Shown piece after piece: positions 52,351 to 63,226 of a stretch of 64,000 bases of DNA. The notes beneath the pieces are model-generated. The model had not been told where the DNA came from, searched no databases, and worked only from the letters and a program-made list of their open reading frames with translations. This stretch comes from Pseudoips prasinana (Eukaryota > Arthropoda > Insecta > Lepidoptera > Nolidae). The stretch's first letter is position 1. Each line of letters starts with the position of its first letter. The translations under genes and the position numbers were made by a program. The stretch spans positions 620,001-684,000 of the forward strand of contig OX621256.1 in the NCBI GenBank assembly GCA_951640165.1. The letters run 5' to 3'.

Positions 52351-52957
52351 TCTGTATTCTGCCGACTGCTCTCAACGTCTCCATTCTCCAGTCTATAATT
52401 TGGTGCTCTGCAAGAAATCACATTTTGTGATAAAGCCGTCATTTATATTCGTTTGTCCTTCCTTCCTTATCGTTTGTGTGTAATAACTGAGGAGTATCTA
52501 TCTACATTTTAATTGTAACTAGTCAAACTAGCGTTGTCCTGGCGCAATATGGAGATAGGACTTTAAGTGTCAATAGGCTGTGAATAGGCCTTTCGTAGTA
52601 CAAAATGAAAGTGCGTAGCCATGCACTCATTTAAGCTTTATACGCTGGAAAAATCCACGATAATACTGCCGTGCATTGTGCAATTTATAAACGCAGTAAA
52701 GAACATCTGAACGACATGATTTTTACTGCATTTATAAATTGCGCGGCAGAATATTATACTAGTTTGCAATAATTAGGGGTTTGCGAGAGACGTCATTGCG
52801 GGCCCCTAATACTTATAGTTTATTATTAATACGGACACGGGAATGCTATTAGCCGTGTTTGTGTCACCGCGCTCTGTGGAGCGCTGCACTATGGCGATTG
52901 CGCTTTTATAACGAAAATAGAACTGAACATCTCCACACATAGTTTCATTGTTGAGTT
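52351..52957. other. No feature recognised
   Basis: Includes a partial mirrored GCATTTATAAATTGCGCGGCA region (52680-52750) that could be a decayed inverted-repeat element. No gene. Confidence 0.35.
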
Positions 52958-53222
52958 TTGACGGGTTGGTTAGCGTGGTTGGTAAATACTTTCTATTCAA
53001 GCTGCAGGTCGTGGGTTCGATTCCCATCCAGGACAGATATTCGTATGCATAAACATACATATCTGTTTGTCCTGAGTCTGGGTGTAATTATCTATATAAG
53101 TGTGTAGTTACAAAAGAAAAGTAGTATATGTATTATATCAGTTATCTGGTTTCCATAGTACAAAGCTCTGCTTAGTTTGGATCAGATGGCCGTGTGTATA
53201 GGCTGGGATATTATTTTTATTA
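52958..53222 (+). mobile_element. tRNA-headed SINE, family B
   Basis: GGTTAGCGTGGTTGGTAAAT, GTGGGTTCGATTCCCATCCA, CTGTTTGTCCTGAGTCTGGG, TTAGTTTGGATCAGATGGCC, ATTATTTTTATTATC tail. Confidence 0.88.
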
Positions 53223-53502
53223 TCATTATTATTGTGAACGTTTATATATAACAAACAACTGAGTTCAACTCTTTTATAAATCTGAATTGTAGAACATTTA
53301 TACGGGATCATCTTGGAAGCATTTCCTATTGAATAATAAAAATCGGTTCGCAGTATACGGAGAAATCGCGTAATATATATACAAAAAGCAACATATCGTT
53401 GCATCGTAAACCTCCTCCTTTATTGAAGTTGGCTATACACGATAAAATGGAAATGAATTAATTCTGACATAGCCTCAGTGGCACTTTTTGTTTATTCTTC
53501 AT
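53223..53502. other. No feature recognised
   Basis: Nothing supported. Confidence 0.3.
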
Positions 53503-53600
53503 AATAATATCCTGGGACATTATTCACAGACGGCCATCTCATCCCAAACAAAGCAGAGTTTCTACTATGAAAACCAGATAACTGATATTATATATATTCT
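53503..53600 (-). mobile_element. SINE family B, 3' fragment
   Basis: ATAATATCCTGGGACATTAT, ACGGCCATCTCATCCCAAAC and AACCAGATAACTGATATTAT; the head is missing. Confidence 0.75.
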
Positions 53601-53689
53601 GTGCGTGCATTACGTGCGTGCCTACATACCGCCCATCAAAATGTAAGAAAATACATGATTTAAAAAAAAAGAACGAAAACAAAAAGCAA

Positions 53690-53875
53690 AAGAAGCTAAA
53701 TATCATTGCTATAATAAAATAAATTTAATAAATGTTTTCATACAATAATAAATATCTATGTTACTAGAAATAATAATGTATACAACTATATTACTACAAA
53801 CATGTTCTGACTATTTACAAGCGCTTTTTTAAAGTCTACGTGAATAAAAACCTTTTTTATTAAAAAAAAATTAAA
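53690..53875 (+). mobile_element. LINE 3' end, family L
   Basis: GCTAAATATCATTGCTATAA, ACATGTTCTGACTATTTACA, GTCTACGTGAATAAAAACCT. Confidence 0.78.
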
Positions 53876-54375
53876 AATTAAAACTACTAACGACGATATG
53901 GTCGCCTCACAATTACCTCAGCGCCCTCAGTCTTTGAGTTCGATCCCCGAACAGTAGTTTATTTTTGTCACCCATAAATATATTATTTGATTCCGGTTGT
54001 CCTTTGGGTCTGTTTATTGTATTTCCGTGGTAGGTGGCGCTGTTGTACAATAAAAATTAACTTTACGAATTTTTAATGATGATCACTTATGTTAAAGAAG
54101 ACTATTACAAATGGTATTGCGCCGGCGGCGATAATCAGAACTTTTAATATGGTTTGATACATGGTTATTGCTCCAAACAACCCACGAGTATTTCAACAAT
54201 TCTGGCCACATATTTGTATTGGAATATTTTTAATTAGTAAAGTATTGGACCAACATCGATGGGAATCAAATAGTTTAAGAGAAAATACGTTGTGATTGAT
54301 TCGAATTTACCTAGTGTCGGAGAGTGGTCTCATATAAAATGCATTAGCAGGATAATTTTTTTTATGGGAAGCTTT
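53876..54375. other. No feature recognised
   Basis: GTCTTTGAGTTCGATCCCCG near 53931 is a possible B box scrap. Nothing else. Confidence 0.3.
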
Positions 54376-54645
54376 TGACGGGCCAGTTGGTCTGGTGGGC
54401 AAATGCTTCCTTTTCACGCCGAAGTCGTGGGTTCGATTCCCACCCAGTACAGATATTAGTGTGCATGAACAAGGCTGTTTGTCTTGTACCTGGGTGTTAT
54501 TATCTATATAAGTACGTATTTACAAAAGAAAAGTAGTATATGTATTACATCAGTTATCTGGTTTCCATAATACAAGCTCTGCTTAGTTTGGGTTCAGATG
54601 GCCGTATGTAAATAATGTCCCATGATATTATTATGATTATTAGTT
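54376..54645 (+). mobile_element. tRNA-headed SINE, family B
   Basis: GACGGGCCAGTTGGTCTGGT, TCGTGGGTTCGATTCCCACC, GCATGAACAAGGCTGTTTGT, TTTGGGTTCAGATGGCCGTA and an ATTATTATGATTATTAG tail. Confidence 0.88.
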
Positions 54646-54844
54646 ACTTATTGTGTATTTTGCAAGTTGATTATCCATACATTGTTTCGATTTATTATTT
54701 GAGCTACGTACACAATTTATATGACTCCCTATAAATGTAGAACAGCATACACAACTTTTTCTTCCTCAGTCTTTCGATTCATCCAGCTATTGTCGGGAAA
54801 AGTTTGGCAATAGGACCACCGATATTTTCTTAATATTTTCAAGG
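54646..54844. other. Short spacer
   Basis: No feature. Confidence 0.3.
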
Positions 54845-55105
54845 CTGCGAATGCTCTATGTGGTGACGGCGTAGATTATCATTACTTTTCCATTTCATTA
54901 CTTTCCGTGGGAGCGTAAAAATTGTCCGAGGGAATACCTGCCAGACAATCGGCAGCAGCGTTTTTCTATGAACTATGACCATCAAACTGCGATCGCCAAC
55001 CCATCTGCCAGATGTGGCGATTATGGCATATATATGGATTATCCCCCCATTCTTTGGGGAGGGTTTTGTCCAGCCGTGGGCGTAATTTAGCTGTCATGAT
55101 GATGA
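54845..55105 (+). mobile_element. RTE-like LINE 3' end, second family
   Basis: TGTGGTGACGGCGTAGATTA, CGAGGGAATACCTGCCAGAC, GATCGCCAACCCATCTGCCA, TTTGGGGAGGGTTTTGTCCA, then CATGATGATGATGATG. It defines the sense strand for the pieces at 7967, 16270, 23822 and 24826. Confidence 0.75.
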
Positions 55106-55139
55106 TGATGAAATCCTATGAACATTTCGTTTTTTGCTT

Positions 55140-55412
55140 ATTTTTTTACATGACCGGTTATGCTTATATATACTTAATATTGCAAAGAGGTACCGTTTGT
55201 GAGTTTGTGACGTTGTAAGGGGTAATCTTTGGATCTACTGAACCGATTTTCAAAATAATTTCACCGATAAAAAGTTACGTTATTGTGGAGTGCCATAGGT
55301 TATGACTCATTATAAAAAATTATATTTATCCCGAAGTATTACGGGAGAAACGGGCAGGGACAAAATATTTTTAACGTAGAACGAAGTCCGCGGGCACTGC
55401 TATGTTCAATAA
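55140..55412 (+). mobile_element. Helitron-like element, decayed end
   Basis: TTGTGAGTTTGTGACGTTGT, ACTGAACCGATTTTCAAAAT, and AACGAAGTCCGCGGGCACTG, ending CTAT rather than CTAG. Confidence 0.5.
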
Positions 55413-55448
55413 ACTGTAGAGTACACATGATTAAACATCTTTATAGAA

Positions 55449-55501
55449 AGCCCTTGCAGTGAACATCTAGTAATAAATACTAGATGTTTACTGCAAGGGC
55501 T
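55449..55501. repeat. Near-perfect hairpin, 24-bp arms, 5-nt loop
   Basis: AGCCCTTGCAGTGAACATCT pairs with AGATGTTTACTGCAAGGGCT; one mismatch (G against T). Loop ATAAA. Confidence 0.95.
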
Positions 55502-55514
55502 AATATATAATAAT

Positions 55515-55745
55515 AATATAATATCTGGGGACAATGTCACACAGATCATCCTAGCCCCAAACTAAGCAACGCTTGTACTGTGGGTACCAGGCGACGATAT
55601 ACATACTTATATAGATAGATAAATACTTATATACATAGAAAACATCCATGACTCAGAAACAAATATTCGTGCTTATAACACAAATATGTGCACTTACCGG
55701 GATTCGAACCCAGGGTCACCAGTTTCGTAGGCAGGAACACATTCC
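55515..55745 (-). mobile_element. SINE, family D, head truncated
   Basis: ATATCTGGGGACAATGTCAC, GGGTACCAGGCGACGATATA, ACCGGGATTCGAACCCAGGG. It breaks off in the GGCAGGAACAC part, where another repeat begins. Confidence 0.85.
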
Positions 55746-55763
55746 TTTTAATAAAAATAAATA

Positions 55764-55983
55764 AATATCTTGCGACAGCTAACACTGCCATCAAATCCCA
55801 AACTAGGCAGAGCCTGTACTATGGCAATATTCATATTTCTAAATACATACATATAGATAAATTACACCCAGAGAGAGAAGAATCAGCGTCGTCATCACAA
55901 AAAGATTTATCCCGGGTGGGAATCGAACCTACGATTCTGACTTAGCAGCCACGGTCATTAACCATTAGACCAACACGCCAGTC
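55764..55983 (-). mobile_element. tRNA-headed SINE, variant of family B
   Basis: GCCATCAAATCCCAAACTAG, GATAAATTACACCCAGAGAG, GGGTGGGAATCGAACCTACG and CATTAACCATTAGACCAACA. The head differs from family B, so it may be a separate subfamily. Confidence 0.7.
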
Positions 55984-56453
55984 AGTTTCAGTTTACTTGT
56001 ATATCTACTTGAAATGATTTGTAAGCCATTGAGTCTATCCATCAACAACAATTAGGACCAAACAAATACTTCTGCTATAAGTATACTTCTATTGACGTGT
56101 ACGTACAAATAAGCTTGAGCATGAAAACGTGTAACAAAATTAACTGAAATCATTTTTATGCCATTATTAATAAGTAAAAGATATATCCGATCATTGTAAG
56201 TGACAAGGTTAGGTAATTTCGTTGGATGATTGGATGATGAAGCTGTATTTTATTTATATAGTAGTAATTGTTACCTATTTAGTTATTAGAAAGTAAAACC
56301 CGCGAGAATACTGCCGACAAACTGTACTGCAGTTTGGCAGAATACATAAAGTGTAAAAAACGGTAAAGCAGCATTTATTCCCACTTTTAAGAAATATTGT
56401 TTTTATAAATCAGAAATTAATGATGCATTGTCGATCTGTTATTAACAGCAATA
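55984..56453. other. No feature recognised
   Basis: AT-rich, nothing supported. Confidence 0.35.
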
Positions 56454-57030
56454 ACTGCCTCGTTGGTTTAGTGTTGGCGTGTTCACCCGCAGAGAACGAG
56501 GTCCTGGGTTCAAATCCCGGGTCGGACCAAAAGTGATTTTGGGACTAAATTGTAAAAAAAAAATTCACAGCATCTGGGAGTTGGCGGTATTATACCCCCG
56601 TGCCTCGGCGAGCACGTAAAGGCCGTCGGTCTTGTAACTGACCTCTTTTCGGTCGTGTCGCTAGGCGTCCCATATGAAATGAAATTTATTCAGCACTTGG
56701 GTATTAACATACACTTGTACTTGTCAAGGTCACAATGCAGTACATAAACATAGTGGATAGTATAAAAGTTACAAAAAAAATTAATTAGTCCGTCCGTGCG
56801 GTTTGTTTTATCGCATATATTTTCTGAAATCCTTAAATAAATAACAAGTTACTAATCTATTATTTTGAAATTTAGTTCTACTATATTAAAATATTATAGG
56901 ATCATGAGAGTGATGGAATAGAACGTGCTCATGTGTTTGCGCACACACTTGTGTACTATAATGTGTCCCACGCAGATGGCTAACCTCTATTGAGACTGGC
57001 CGCCGTGACCGAATTTCGGCTAGAAGGATA
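56454..57030 (+). mobile_element. SINE, family A, with nested LINE 3' end
   Basis: Head TAGTGTTGGCGTGTTCACCC and GGTTCAAATCCCGGGTCGG. The body runs to AGGCGTCCCAT (56673), breaks, and resumes at AGGATCATGAGAGTGATGGA (about 56897). Confidence 0.85.
56674..56897 (-). mobile_element. LINE-like 3' end, family I, nested in a SINE
   Basis: ATGAAATGAAATTTATTCAG to ATCTATTATTTTGAAATTTA, about 225 bp, nearly identical to 45488-45720. Confidence 0.8.
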
Positions 57031-57075
57031 TTATTATTATAACATAAGAGATTTTGTCATCTACAGGTAATGTAC

Positions 57076-57100
57076 TTTTTTTTTTTTTTTTTTTTTTTTT
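57076..57100. repeat. Run of 25 T
   Basis: Uninterrupted T from 57076 to 57100, possibly the poly(A) of a reverse-inserted retroelement; no body recognised on the left. Confidence 0.9.
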
Positions 57101-57279
57101 AACGTGACGCGTGCAGTTAGCCTTTTGGCTTTTACTGCTTCACCGGACAGGTATTGTACGTTTAAAGTTTCGTTCCACTTGCAATGTATCACGTGCTCAC
57201 GTCCTATTCGTTATCGGGTGCTACTTGTAGTGGACTTTCTGTCAGGTTGCTTCATCATGTGAGCTATAAACGTACCGTA

Positions 57280-57780
57280 AAATTCAAATCGAAATTTAAG
57301 TGGACCAAATCCCGTGTTCATGCCCGCTTGAGTATGTTTCGCCGGACCGTCTCAACTGGGCCGTGTTGAAACCGGTAGTAGATGAACCTGCTGAGTTTGT
57401 TTCGCTGGGTCTTCTCAGTTGGGGCGCATTGGATCCGGTGGTAGCATTAAAGCGCGACCGTCGTTTTAAACACAAGGTCCGTTACAATAATAATACTGTA
57501 TACCTTAATATAGACAGAACCATTCAGACAATATGTAGTAAAATATAAATTTCAATCATTAAACCTAAACATAATCTCCTTGACAATAACTTAATACAAG
57601 CTAGCTAAATATCACTACTATTATAAAATAAATTGTATAAATATTTTAACATTCCATGTAACTAAATATCTGTAATAAGCAACTAGAAATAATAACTGTA
57701 TTACTACAAACATGTTCTGACTATTTACAAGCGCTTTTTTAAAGTAAAAACCTTTTTTATTTTATTTAAAATCTATGTGT
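57280..57780 (+). mobile_element. LINE 3' end, family L, longest copy
   Basis: CGTCTCAACTGGGCCGTGTT, TTTCGCTGGGTCTTCTCAGT, AGCGCGACCGTCGTTTTAAA, GTCCGTTACAATAATAATAC, ATGTTCTGACTATTTACAAG, ending TAAAAACCTTTTTTATTTTA. It is the best reference for the shorter tails at 12366, 39440, 50535, 52240 and 53690. No coding frame with RT motifs. Confidence 0.75.
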
Positions 57781-58510
57781 TAACTTTTTTGCCTTTCAGC
57801 AGCAAGGTCTAAGTGCAGTATAAGTGGCTTTAAGGGCTTTACTAAGTGAGGTTAAGAGATTTGCTCTCTGACTAGAAGCGTTAAGCTATTCTACGCCTAT
57901 GTATGATTAAAGTGTAGTTAATTTTGTTATACGGCACACCAAACGAACTCCGATATAAGTCAACGAGTAAAATAAGCTTCGATGGATGCGACGGGTCGTG
58001 GTGGAGAGGCGCGGGAGTCTGAGCGTGTTAAGGCAAAGTTAGTATTAAGTTATAGTCGTTAATGCCGTATACGGTACCTTAACTCAGTTTAATTGCAAGT
58101 TAGGTTAGCCAAGTAGCTACCTAAGACTTATTCTATTATTCTTGCAAATACAAAATACTTCTATAATTAATTACCAGGTTTCTATATTCTACCAAAATTC
58201 TAAAAAGAAAACTTAGCGAATCAATTCATTAGATACTGCAGCAACTAGTAATTGAAATTAGAAATATAGTGTGTTGACCACAAAAGAAATAGAAAAATTG
58301 AGAATATATTTTAGATACTGTGTGTGATTGATATGCATTTACAAATTAGTGTTAATTATTTAGTGTTTTATTTTATAAGTTAGTTTTTCTATACATTTAT
58401 TATTTTAATTAGATATAAGTTATAATATTAGTGTCCAGGTTCTTTGAAGATGTAATTGCAAGCTGTACTGAAACATCAATTGTCTGTGAGCTACTTTACA
58501 TGGTTCCATC
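57781..58510. other. No feature recognised
   Basis: AT-rich, nothing supported. Confidence 0.35.
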
Positions 58511-58680
58511 ATAAAACCAGCGCTGCAGCAGTTAATGTTGCAGCTAGTGCTGAGATGGGACCAATTCGGACTCGCACAGATAACCATTAAGGACTTCTGT
58601 ACGTGTACCTATTTATATATTTTATTATTATTATCTGTGCTTGTTTACTAAATAAATGTATTTTCTTTCTTTCTATTTTC
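58511..58680 (+). repeat. Dispersed repeat (AAACCAGCGCT...GCTAGTGCTGAG), copy 2
   Basis: AAAACCAGCGCTGCAGCAGT, GCAGCTAGTGCTGAGATGGG, then CTAAATAAATGTATTTTC and (TTTC)n. Layout matches 14154-14312. Confidence 0.5.
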
Positions 58681-58868
58681 TACGCATTAGCGGTTAAAGT
58701 ATTTTTACGATGTGAATGTTAACCTCTTTTGCTACCCAGGATTAAACTTTAGGGTGTAACCTATCTCCATTTCAAAATACAACTTAATCCTTTCAACCGT
58801 TATTAGGTGATTGAGTAACACATTTATAATATTACAACAATAGTATGATATTTCATCAACCAAAAGAA

Positions 58869-58975
58869 AGCCTCAAGTCGAAAGTCTTCGACCAGTGTGT
58901 GTTGCCGGTGGTCGCTTACTATGGGCCTCATAAGAAACAACAAAGTCACCCAAAGAAGCGTGTCAAGGGCTATGA
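58869..58975 (+). pseudogene. RTE LINE reverse transcriptase scrap
   Basis: The frame from 58873 reads LKSKVFDQCVLPVVAYYGPH before losing similarity. LK.KVFDQCVLPVL.YG is the stretch that precedes the C-terminal tail in RTE-type proteins. Internal part of an otherwise missing copy. Confidence 0.7.
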
Positions 58976-59337
58976 TCAAATGCCCTTCAAATTATGGACA
59001 CAACTCTTGTAGAAATCTTTAGAGGAGTCCTCTTTCCAGTCGTGGACGTCATTCGATGAAGTCTGAACCCTAGCTTATCGCAAGATAACGAAGGCACTTA
59101 GTTCAATGCCATGAAATATTCACCATGAAGCAATCGCATGCGATCATGAAGTGCCAATAATATTTCACCCTCTTAACTACTGCAGCCTACTTTAAATCAG
59201 GATGCGATCCTACGACTGAGCGGCATTCCTGGTGTCAATCGTATAGTTATTGATCTCAGTCCGAGCACAATATAATCACTCGTAAGTGGTCGTAACTCCA
59301 GATCAAGTACAGTACGAAGCAAACATATGTGAATGCC
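58976..59337. other. Possible LINE debris, otherwise nothing
   Basis: CTTTAGAGGAGTCCTCTTTC and CAGTCGTGGACGTCATTCGA (59018-59055) resemble a decayed RTE tail. Confidence 0.35.
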
Positions 59338-59580
59338 TGTTGGCGTGGTTGGCAAATGCTTGATTTTCACGCCGGAGGTCATGGGTTCGATTCCCCTCCA
59401 GGACAGATATTTGTGTGCATGAACATGTCTGTTTGTCATGAGTCTGGGTGTAATTATCTATATAAGTATGTATTTACAAAAGAAAAGTAGTATATGAGTT
59501 ATCTGGTGTCCAAAGTACAAGCTCTGCTTAGTTTGGGATAAGATGGCCGTGTGTAAATAATGTACCAGGATATTATTGTT
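59338..59580 (+). mobile_element. tRNA-headed SINE, family B
   Basis: GTTGGCGTGGTTGGCAAATG, GGGTTCGATTCCCCTCCAGG, CATGAACATGTCTGTTTGTC, AGTTTGGGATAAGATGGCCG. Confidence 0.88.
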
Positions 59581-59909
59581 ATAGAAAGGAAAATCTTTGC
59601 CTAGTCTTTTATAACTGATGTCCAATAGAGGTAAAACATAGGGACTTGTCTGTTCTAGGTAAATAAAGTTCTCAACAATTTCGAGCGACGAGTCCCTAAC
59701 CTTCAATTGAGCGGGTGCAACGTGGACGTTTGAATACATACAAGGTCCGTTATAATAATCATATTGAATTCTTACACATTCAGACAAGATGAACTAAAAT
59801 ATATTTAAATCTTTAAGTAGTGACATATTTTTAAAGACATCACCCGTTAATTGCGCATTTAACCCTGTGTCGCGGGGTACTTTACAAACATATAATTGAG
59901 ATACACAAA
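59581..59909. other. LINE-like scrap and unassigned DNA
   Basis: GCAACGTGGACGTTTGAATA and ACAAGGTCCGTTATAATAAT (59715-59758) resemble family L sequence at 57450-57495. Confidence 0.35.
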
Positions 59910-59985
59910 ACTCCCCAGACTCTGGGTGGGAATCGAACCCACGACGTCCGGCGTGTAAAGCAAGCATTTGCCAACCACCCTATAG
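59910..59985 (-). mobile_element. SINE family B head fragment
   Basis: CCCCAGACTCTGGGTGGGAA, TCGAACCCACGACGTCCGGC and AGCAAGCATTTGCCAACCAC. Confidence 0.7.
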
Positions 59986-60559
59986 TTTATTTGGAATTTT
60001 AAAATCTATGTGAAGAAAAACCGTTTTTATAAATTTTTAATGGCCTCATATAGAGAAGTTGAAATCAGTTGCAAGTTTAGTGAAAAGGTAATGAATTTTC
60101 TTTTAATTGATATTTTGTTGCGTTCGACTGTACCTACATCGATCTCATTACCAACGCATTTTACGAGTGCGCTTGGAAAGTTAGCTCAATACTACACTTT
60201 CTTAGGCACTTAGCGCGTGAGCAGCGAACTAATGGAATTAAGAGTTAGACTTATTGCGACATGTCACATGTATTAACGGACTAGTGGAAACGAGCTTAAA
60301 GCCTACTGAATAGTTATCGAACTGAAGCTTACTGATACAGGCTTACGTTGTAATCATTAGGAAAACATGAAGAATATGTTGGAAAAGAAAACTCTCGCGA
60401 TTTATAACACACTTGTAAATACTTTGAAATAAAATGATAACTATTACAAGCATTTCTTTATAACAAATACTGTAAAGAAACATTGCTTGACGTTGATTTA
60501 AAAGGGATTATCAAATGACGAACTACAAACAAACAAAATACGGAATAGTAATTAATTGT
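59986..60559. other. No feature recognised
   Basis: Nothing supported; a 67-codon frame at 60010 lacks motifs. Confidence 0.3.
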
Positions 60560-60560
60560 A

Positions 60561-60745
60561 AGCACGTGTGGCGCAGCGGTTAAGACAGTCGCCACGCCAC
60601 CTCGTGTGCCGGATTCGATCCCCGCGCAGGGTAACTATTAACTATTTGTGTGTCTGTACTTTGTGCACGTCAATTTTGTGCTTCTTAAGTATCCCGCGCC
60701 ACAGGGATATATCTCTCTATCGCGGGAGATGTCTTTATAAAAAAA
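60561..60745 (+). mobile_element. tRNA-headed SINE, family E
   Basis: Head GTGTGGCGCAGCGGTTAAGA with GGATTCGATCCCCGCGCAGG as B box. Body GTGTCTGTACTTTGTGCACG and ATCTCTCTATCGCGGGAGAT, then an A tail. Single copy in this window, so I rely on the tRNA-like head and tail. Confidence 0.7.
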
Positions 60746-61129
60746 TATTATGATAATCTTCTGAATACAATTCAGTTAAAACTGAATTTAACTTATAAAG
60801 CGCTGTCTTGAGATAACTTATTTGTATATCAATTTGACTTTAAGCCCTATTTTTACTTTAAACTTCATTATATGTAATTAAAACTCTTTTATAATAACGC
60901 AAACGTCCATGTCAATATAAATGAGTTTTTATGTAATACACTAATAATAAAATCAAATATGAAAAATATTTAGTAGTTAATCATATATTATTATGTTAAT
61001 CATATATGAGTCAAATTATACCTACATATTATTAGAATTATTATTTTTATATTGGGGTCTGCTCCAATTAAAACTGCTGGCAGTAAGATCTTGAAACCCA
61101 GTTTTAATCACCCAGCACTGTTTTTAGTC
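60746..61129. other. No feature recognised
   Basis: AT-rich, nothing supported. Confidence 0.35.
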
Positions 61130-61386
61130 GACAATATTATTAATATCTAAGGACAATGTCACACAGAACATCCTAGCCCCAAACTAAGCAAAACTTGTAC
61201 TATGGGTACCAGGCGACGATATACATACTTATATAGATAGATAAATACATATATACATAGAAAACATCCATGACTCAGAAACAAATATTCGTGCTCATCA
61301 GACAAATATTTGCACTTACCGGGATCCGAACCCAGGACCATCAGCTTCGTAGGCAAGAGCACTACCAACTAGGCTACGGTGACCGT
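61130..61386 (-). mobile_element. tRNA-headed SINE, family D
   Basis: ATTATTAATATCTAAGGACA tail, CATCCTAGCCCCAAACTAAG, ACCGGGATCCGAACCCAGGA, ACTAGGCTACGGTGACC. Confidence 0.88.
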
Positions 61387-61739
61387 CATTATTAATACTT
61401 TCCGGTCAAGTATAAAAAACTACGTATTGCATTTCCCTCTGGATTGATGTTTAATTTAATTCAAGAGATAACTTAGTTATAGAAAGACATTAAAATAATC
61501 AGGAATGTCTATAGATAAATGTTAGAGCCTAGCAATAAAACTGAGACAACATAATTACCGGACATATTTATATAATACCGGATATGTTTCTACTTGATTT
61601 GATTATTTTACATCTGAATTAATTTTTTCACATTTGAATATATAAATACGTACTAAATTCAATGTAGTACACATAATATCCTAATCCATCAATGATTGAA
61701 TTCGTACCTTGTATATACGCAGGATTGATTCCAACCCTC
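61387..61739. other. No feature recognised
   Basis: AT-rich, nothing supported. Confidence 0.35.
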
Positions 61740-61870
61740 AATTAATTCTATTTAATATTTCTATTCAGGACAAAAGTTCTTTGTAAAGTAAAGTTTCAAA
61801 CCAAAATATGCCAGTGGGGATCTTTCAAAGTAGAAATGCAGGTTTGATTGCCACCCTAATAACGCAAGTA
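61740..61870. repeat. Local repeat, copy 1 (AAATATGCCAGTGGGGATC)
   Basis: AATATGCCAGTGGGGATCTT and CAGGTTTGATTGCCACCCTA match 62365-62415 loosely and in the same orientation. Confidence 0.5.
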
Positions 61871-61987
61871 CAGCATTAGAATCAATTATTTGAGTCTTAT
61901 TTTTTAAAAAAACAGGTAATAAGGTAAAACAGACAAAATACTAAAAATAAATTGAGTTCTACTAGATCTTGATGATTTACGTAGGTT

Positions 61988-62122
61988 CAGACGCCAGCAC
62001 ATCAAGCTACCCCAATCTGTCAAATTTCCCCAATTGAAAGTGAACCTTATGCTTTTGTGATAAAGTGTAAAATCTATAACATAAATTTGACAGATTGGGG
62101 TAGCTGGATGTGCTGGCGTCTG
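61988..62122. mobile_element. MITE, ACAGACGCCAGC family, full copy
   Basis: Arms CAGACGCCAGCACATCAAGC and reverse, extending to CTACCCCAATCTGTCAAATTT, with about 55 nt between including CAATTGAAAGTGAACCTTAT. Copies elsewhere read TACAGACG...CGTCTGTA, so a TA target is likely. Confidence 0.88.
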
Positions 62123-62329
62123 TACTTGTAATAGGAACATGACGAATTCGGTGATATATGCGGTATGGTCTTTTACCAGAGCAGCAGCGTACTATACAGT
62201 TATCCGAGTATTCTGCAGAAAAAAAAACATCCTTTAAAATTATGATTAGGCACTTGGTAATCTTGTTAATTCTTTGTTTGATACGTATCACTTTAAAACA
62301 GTGTGGATAAACAAGCTTATGAAACACTA

Positions 62330-62420
62330 AAAGGGTGAGGAAAAACAGGTTCCTGAAGTACAATATGCCATTGGAAATCTTCCAAAGCAGACTGGTTTGA
62401 TGGCACCCGAATAAATGCAA
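62330..62420. repeat. Local repeat, copy 2
   Basis: ACAATATGCCATTGGAAATC and CTGGTTTGATGGCACCCGAA, as in 61800-61860. Confidence 0.5.
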
Positions 62421-62452
62421 TGACAATATTATAAAAAAAGAATAATACATAA

Positions 62453-62700
62453 CGACTGTGCTTTGGACACGACTGAAGTAAAACTTCATACGTAACCGGC
62501 TGTGAGAGAAAGAGAGAAAGAAAATGTGTGCTCACACCTCTCTTTGTTGCTCCTACAGAAATATATAAAACGTAACTCTCTATCATCCACTTCCGTTCGC
62601 CTCGTCCGATCACACTTTTCGGAACGCTCTCGTCACACATTCATCAGCTTACTCCTAAAATCAAGCGTGCGAAAACCTTTTTACCACAAAAGTTATTTGT
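62453..62700 (-). repeat. Dispersed repeat H, copy 2
   Basis: On the minus strand: AATGTGTGACGAGAGCGTTC, GTGTGATCGGACGAGGCGAA, CTGTAGGAGCAACAAAGAG, ACTTCAGTCGTGTCC. Pairs with 8566-8845. Confidence 0.65.
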
Positions 62701-62928
62701 TAAAAATTGTTTCACATTTCTCGGTTACAAGATAAATACAGAAAAAAATACGTTATTGAGAGTCGTTATCCATGCGCCTCAGAAAAGGCTCCATCACATT
62801 ACATGCTGCAATATTTCAGTGTTACCGCGCTAATATTTGTATCTCATTCTTATGCATTGCCGGTTACCATTACTTCTAGGCAATCTAAATTAAATGGTGT
62901 GGTGCTCATAGCTAGATGCTCTCACCGG

Positions 62929-63150
62929 TCCGTAAGCGATCGGCGAGGTTAAGTAACTAGGCTCGCGGTCAGTCCATAGATGGGTGGGATAAGTGGTTTT
63001 AATTTCTGAGCGTCTCCATGCTTCGGAGGGCACGTTCAGCTAATGGTCCCGGTTGTAGTCATTAGACAACAGTCGTTCAGCTAAGTCAGAGGACTACTGG
63101 GTGGCTTGAACAACTCTGACACTAGGGCAACCACTGCCCATACGATAAGT
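62929..63150 (+). mobile_element. 5S rRNA-derived SINE
   Basis: GCGATCGGCGAGGTTAAGTA, TAGGCTCGCGGTCAGTCCAT and AGATGGGTGGG in the head; then GCTTCGGAGGGCACGTTCAG, GGTCCCGGTTGTAGTCATTA, GGCTTGAACAACTCTGACAC and a TAAGTAAGTATATATATATG tail. It is the most complete copy of the body. Confidence 0.82.
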
Positions 63151-63226
63151 AAGTATATATATATGGCCTTTGCATCTGTTACAGACGATTTACGGCGCAT
63201 TGTCTGAGAGACATTTCTTTTGGTAA

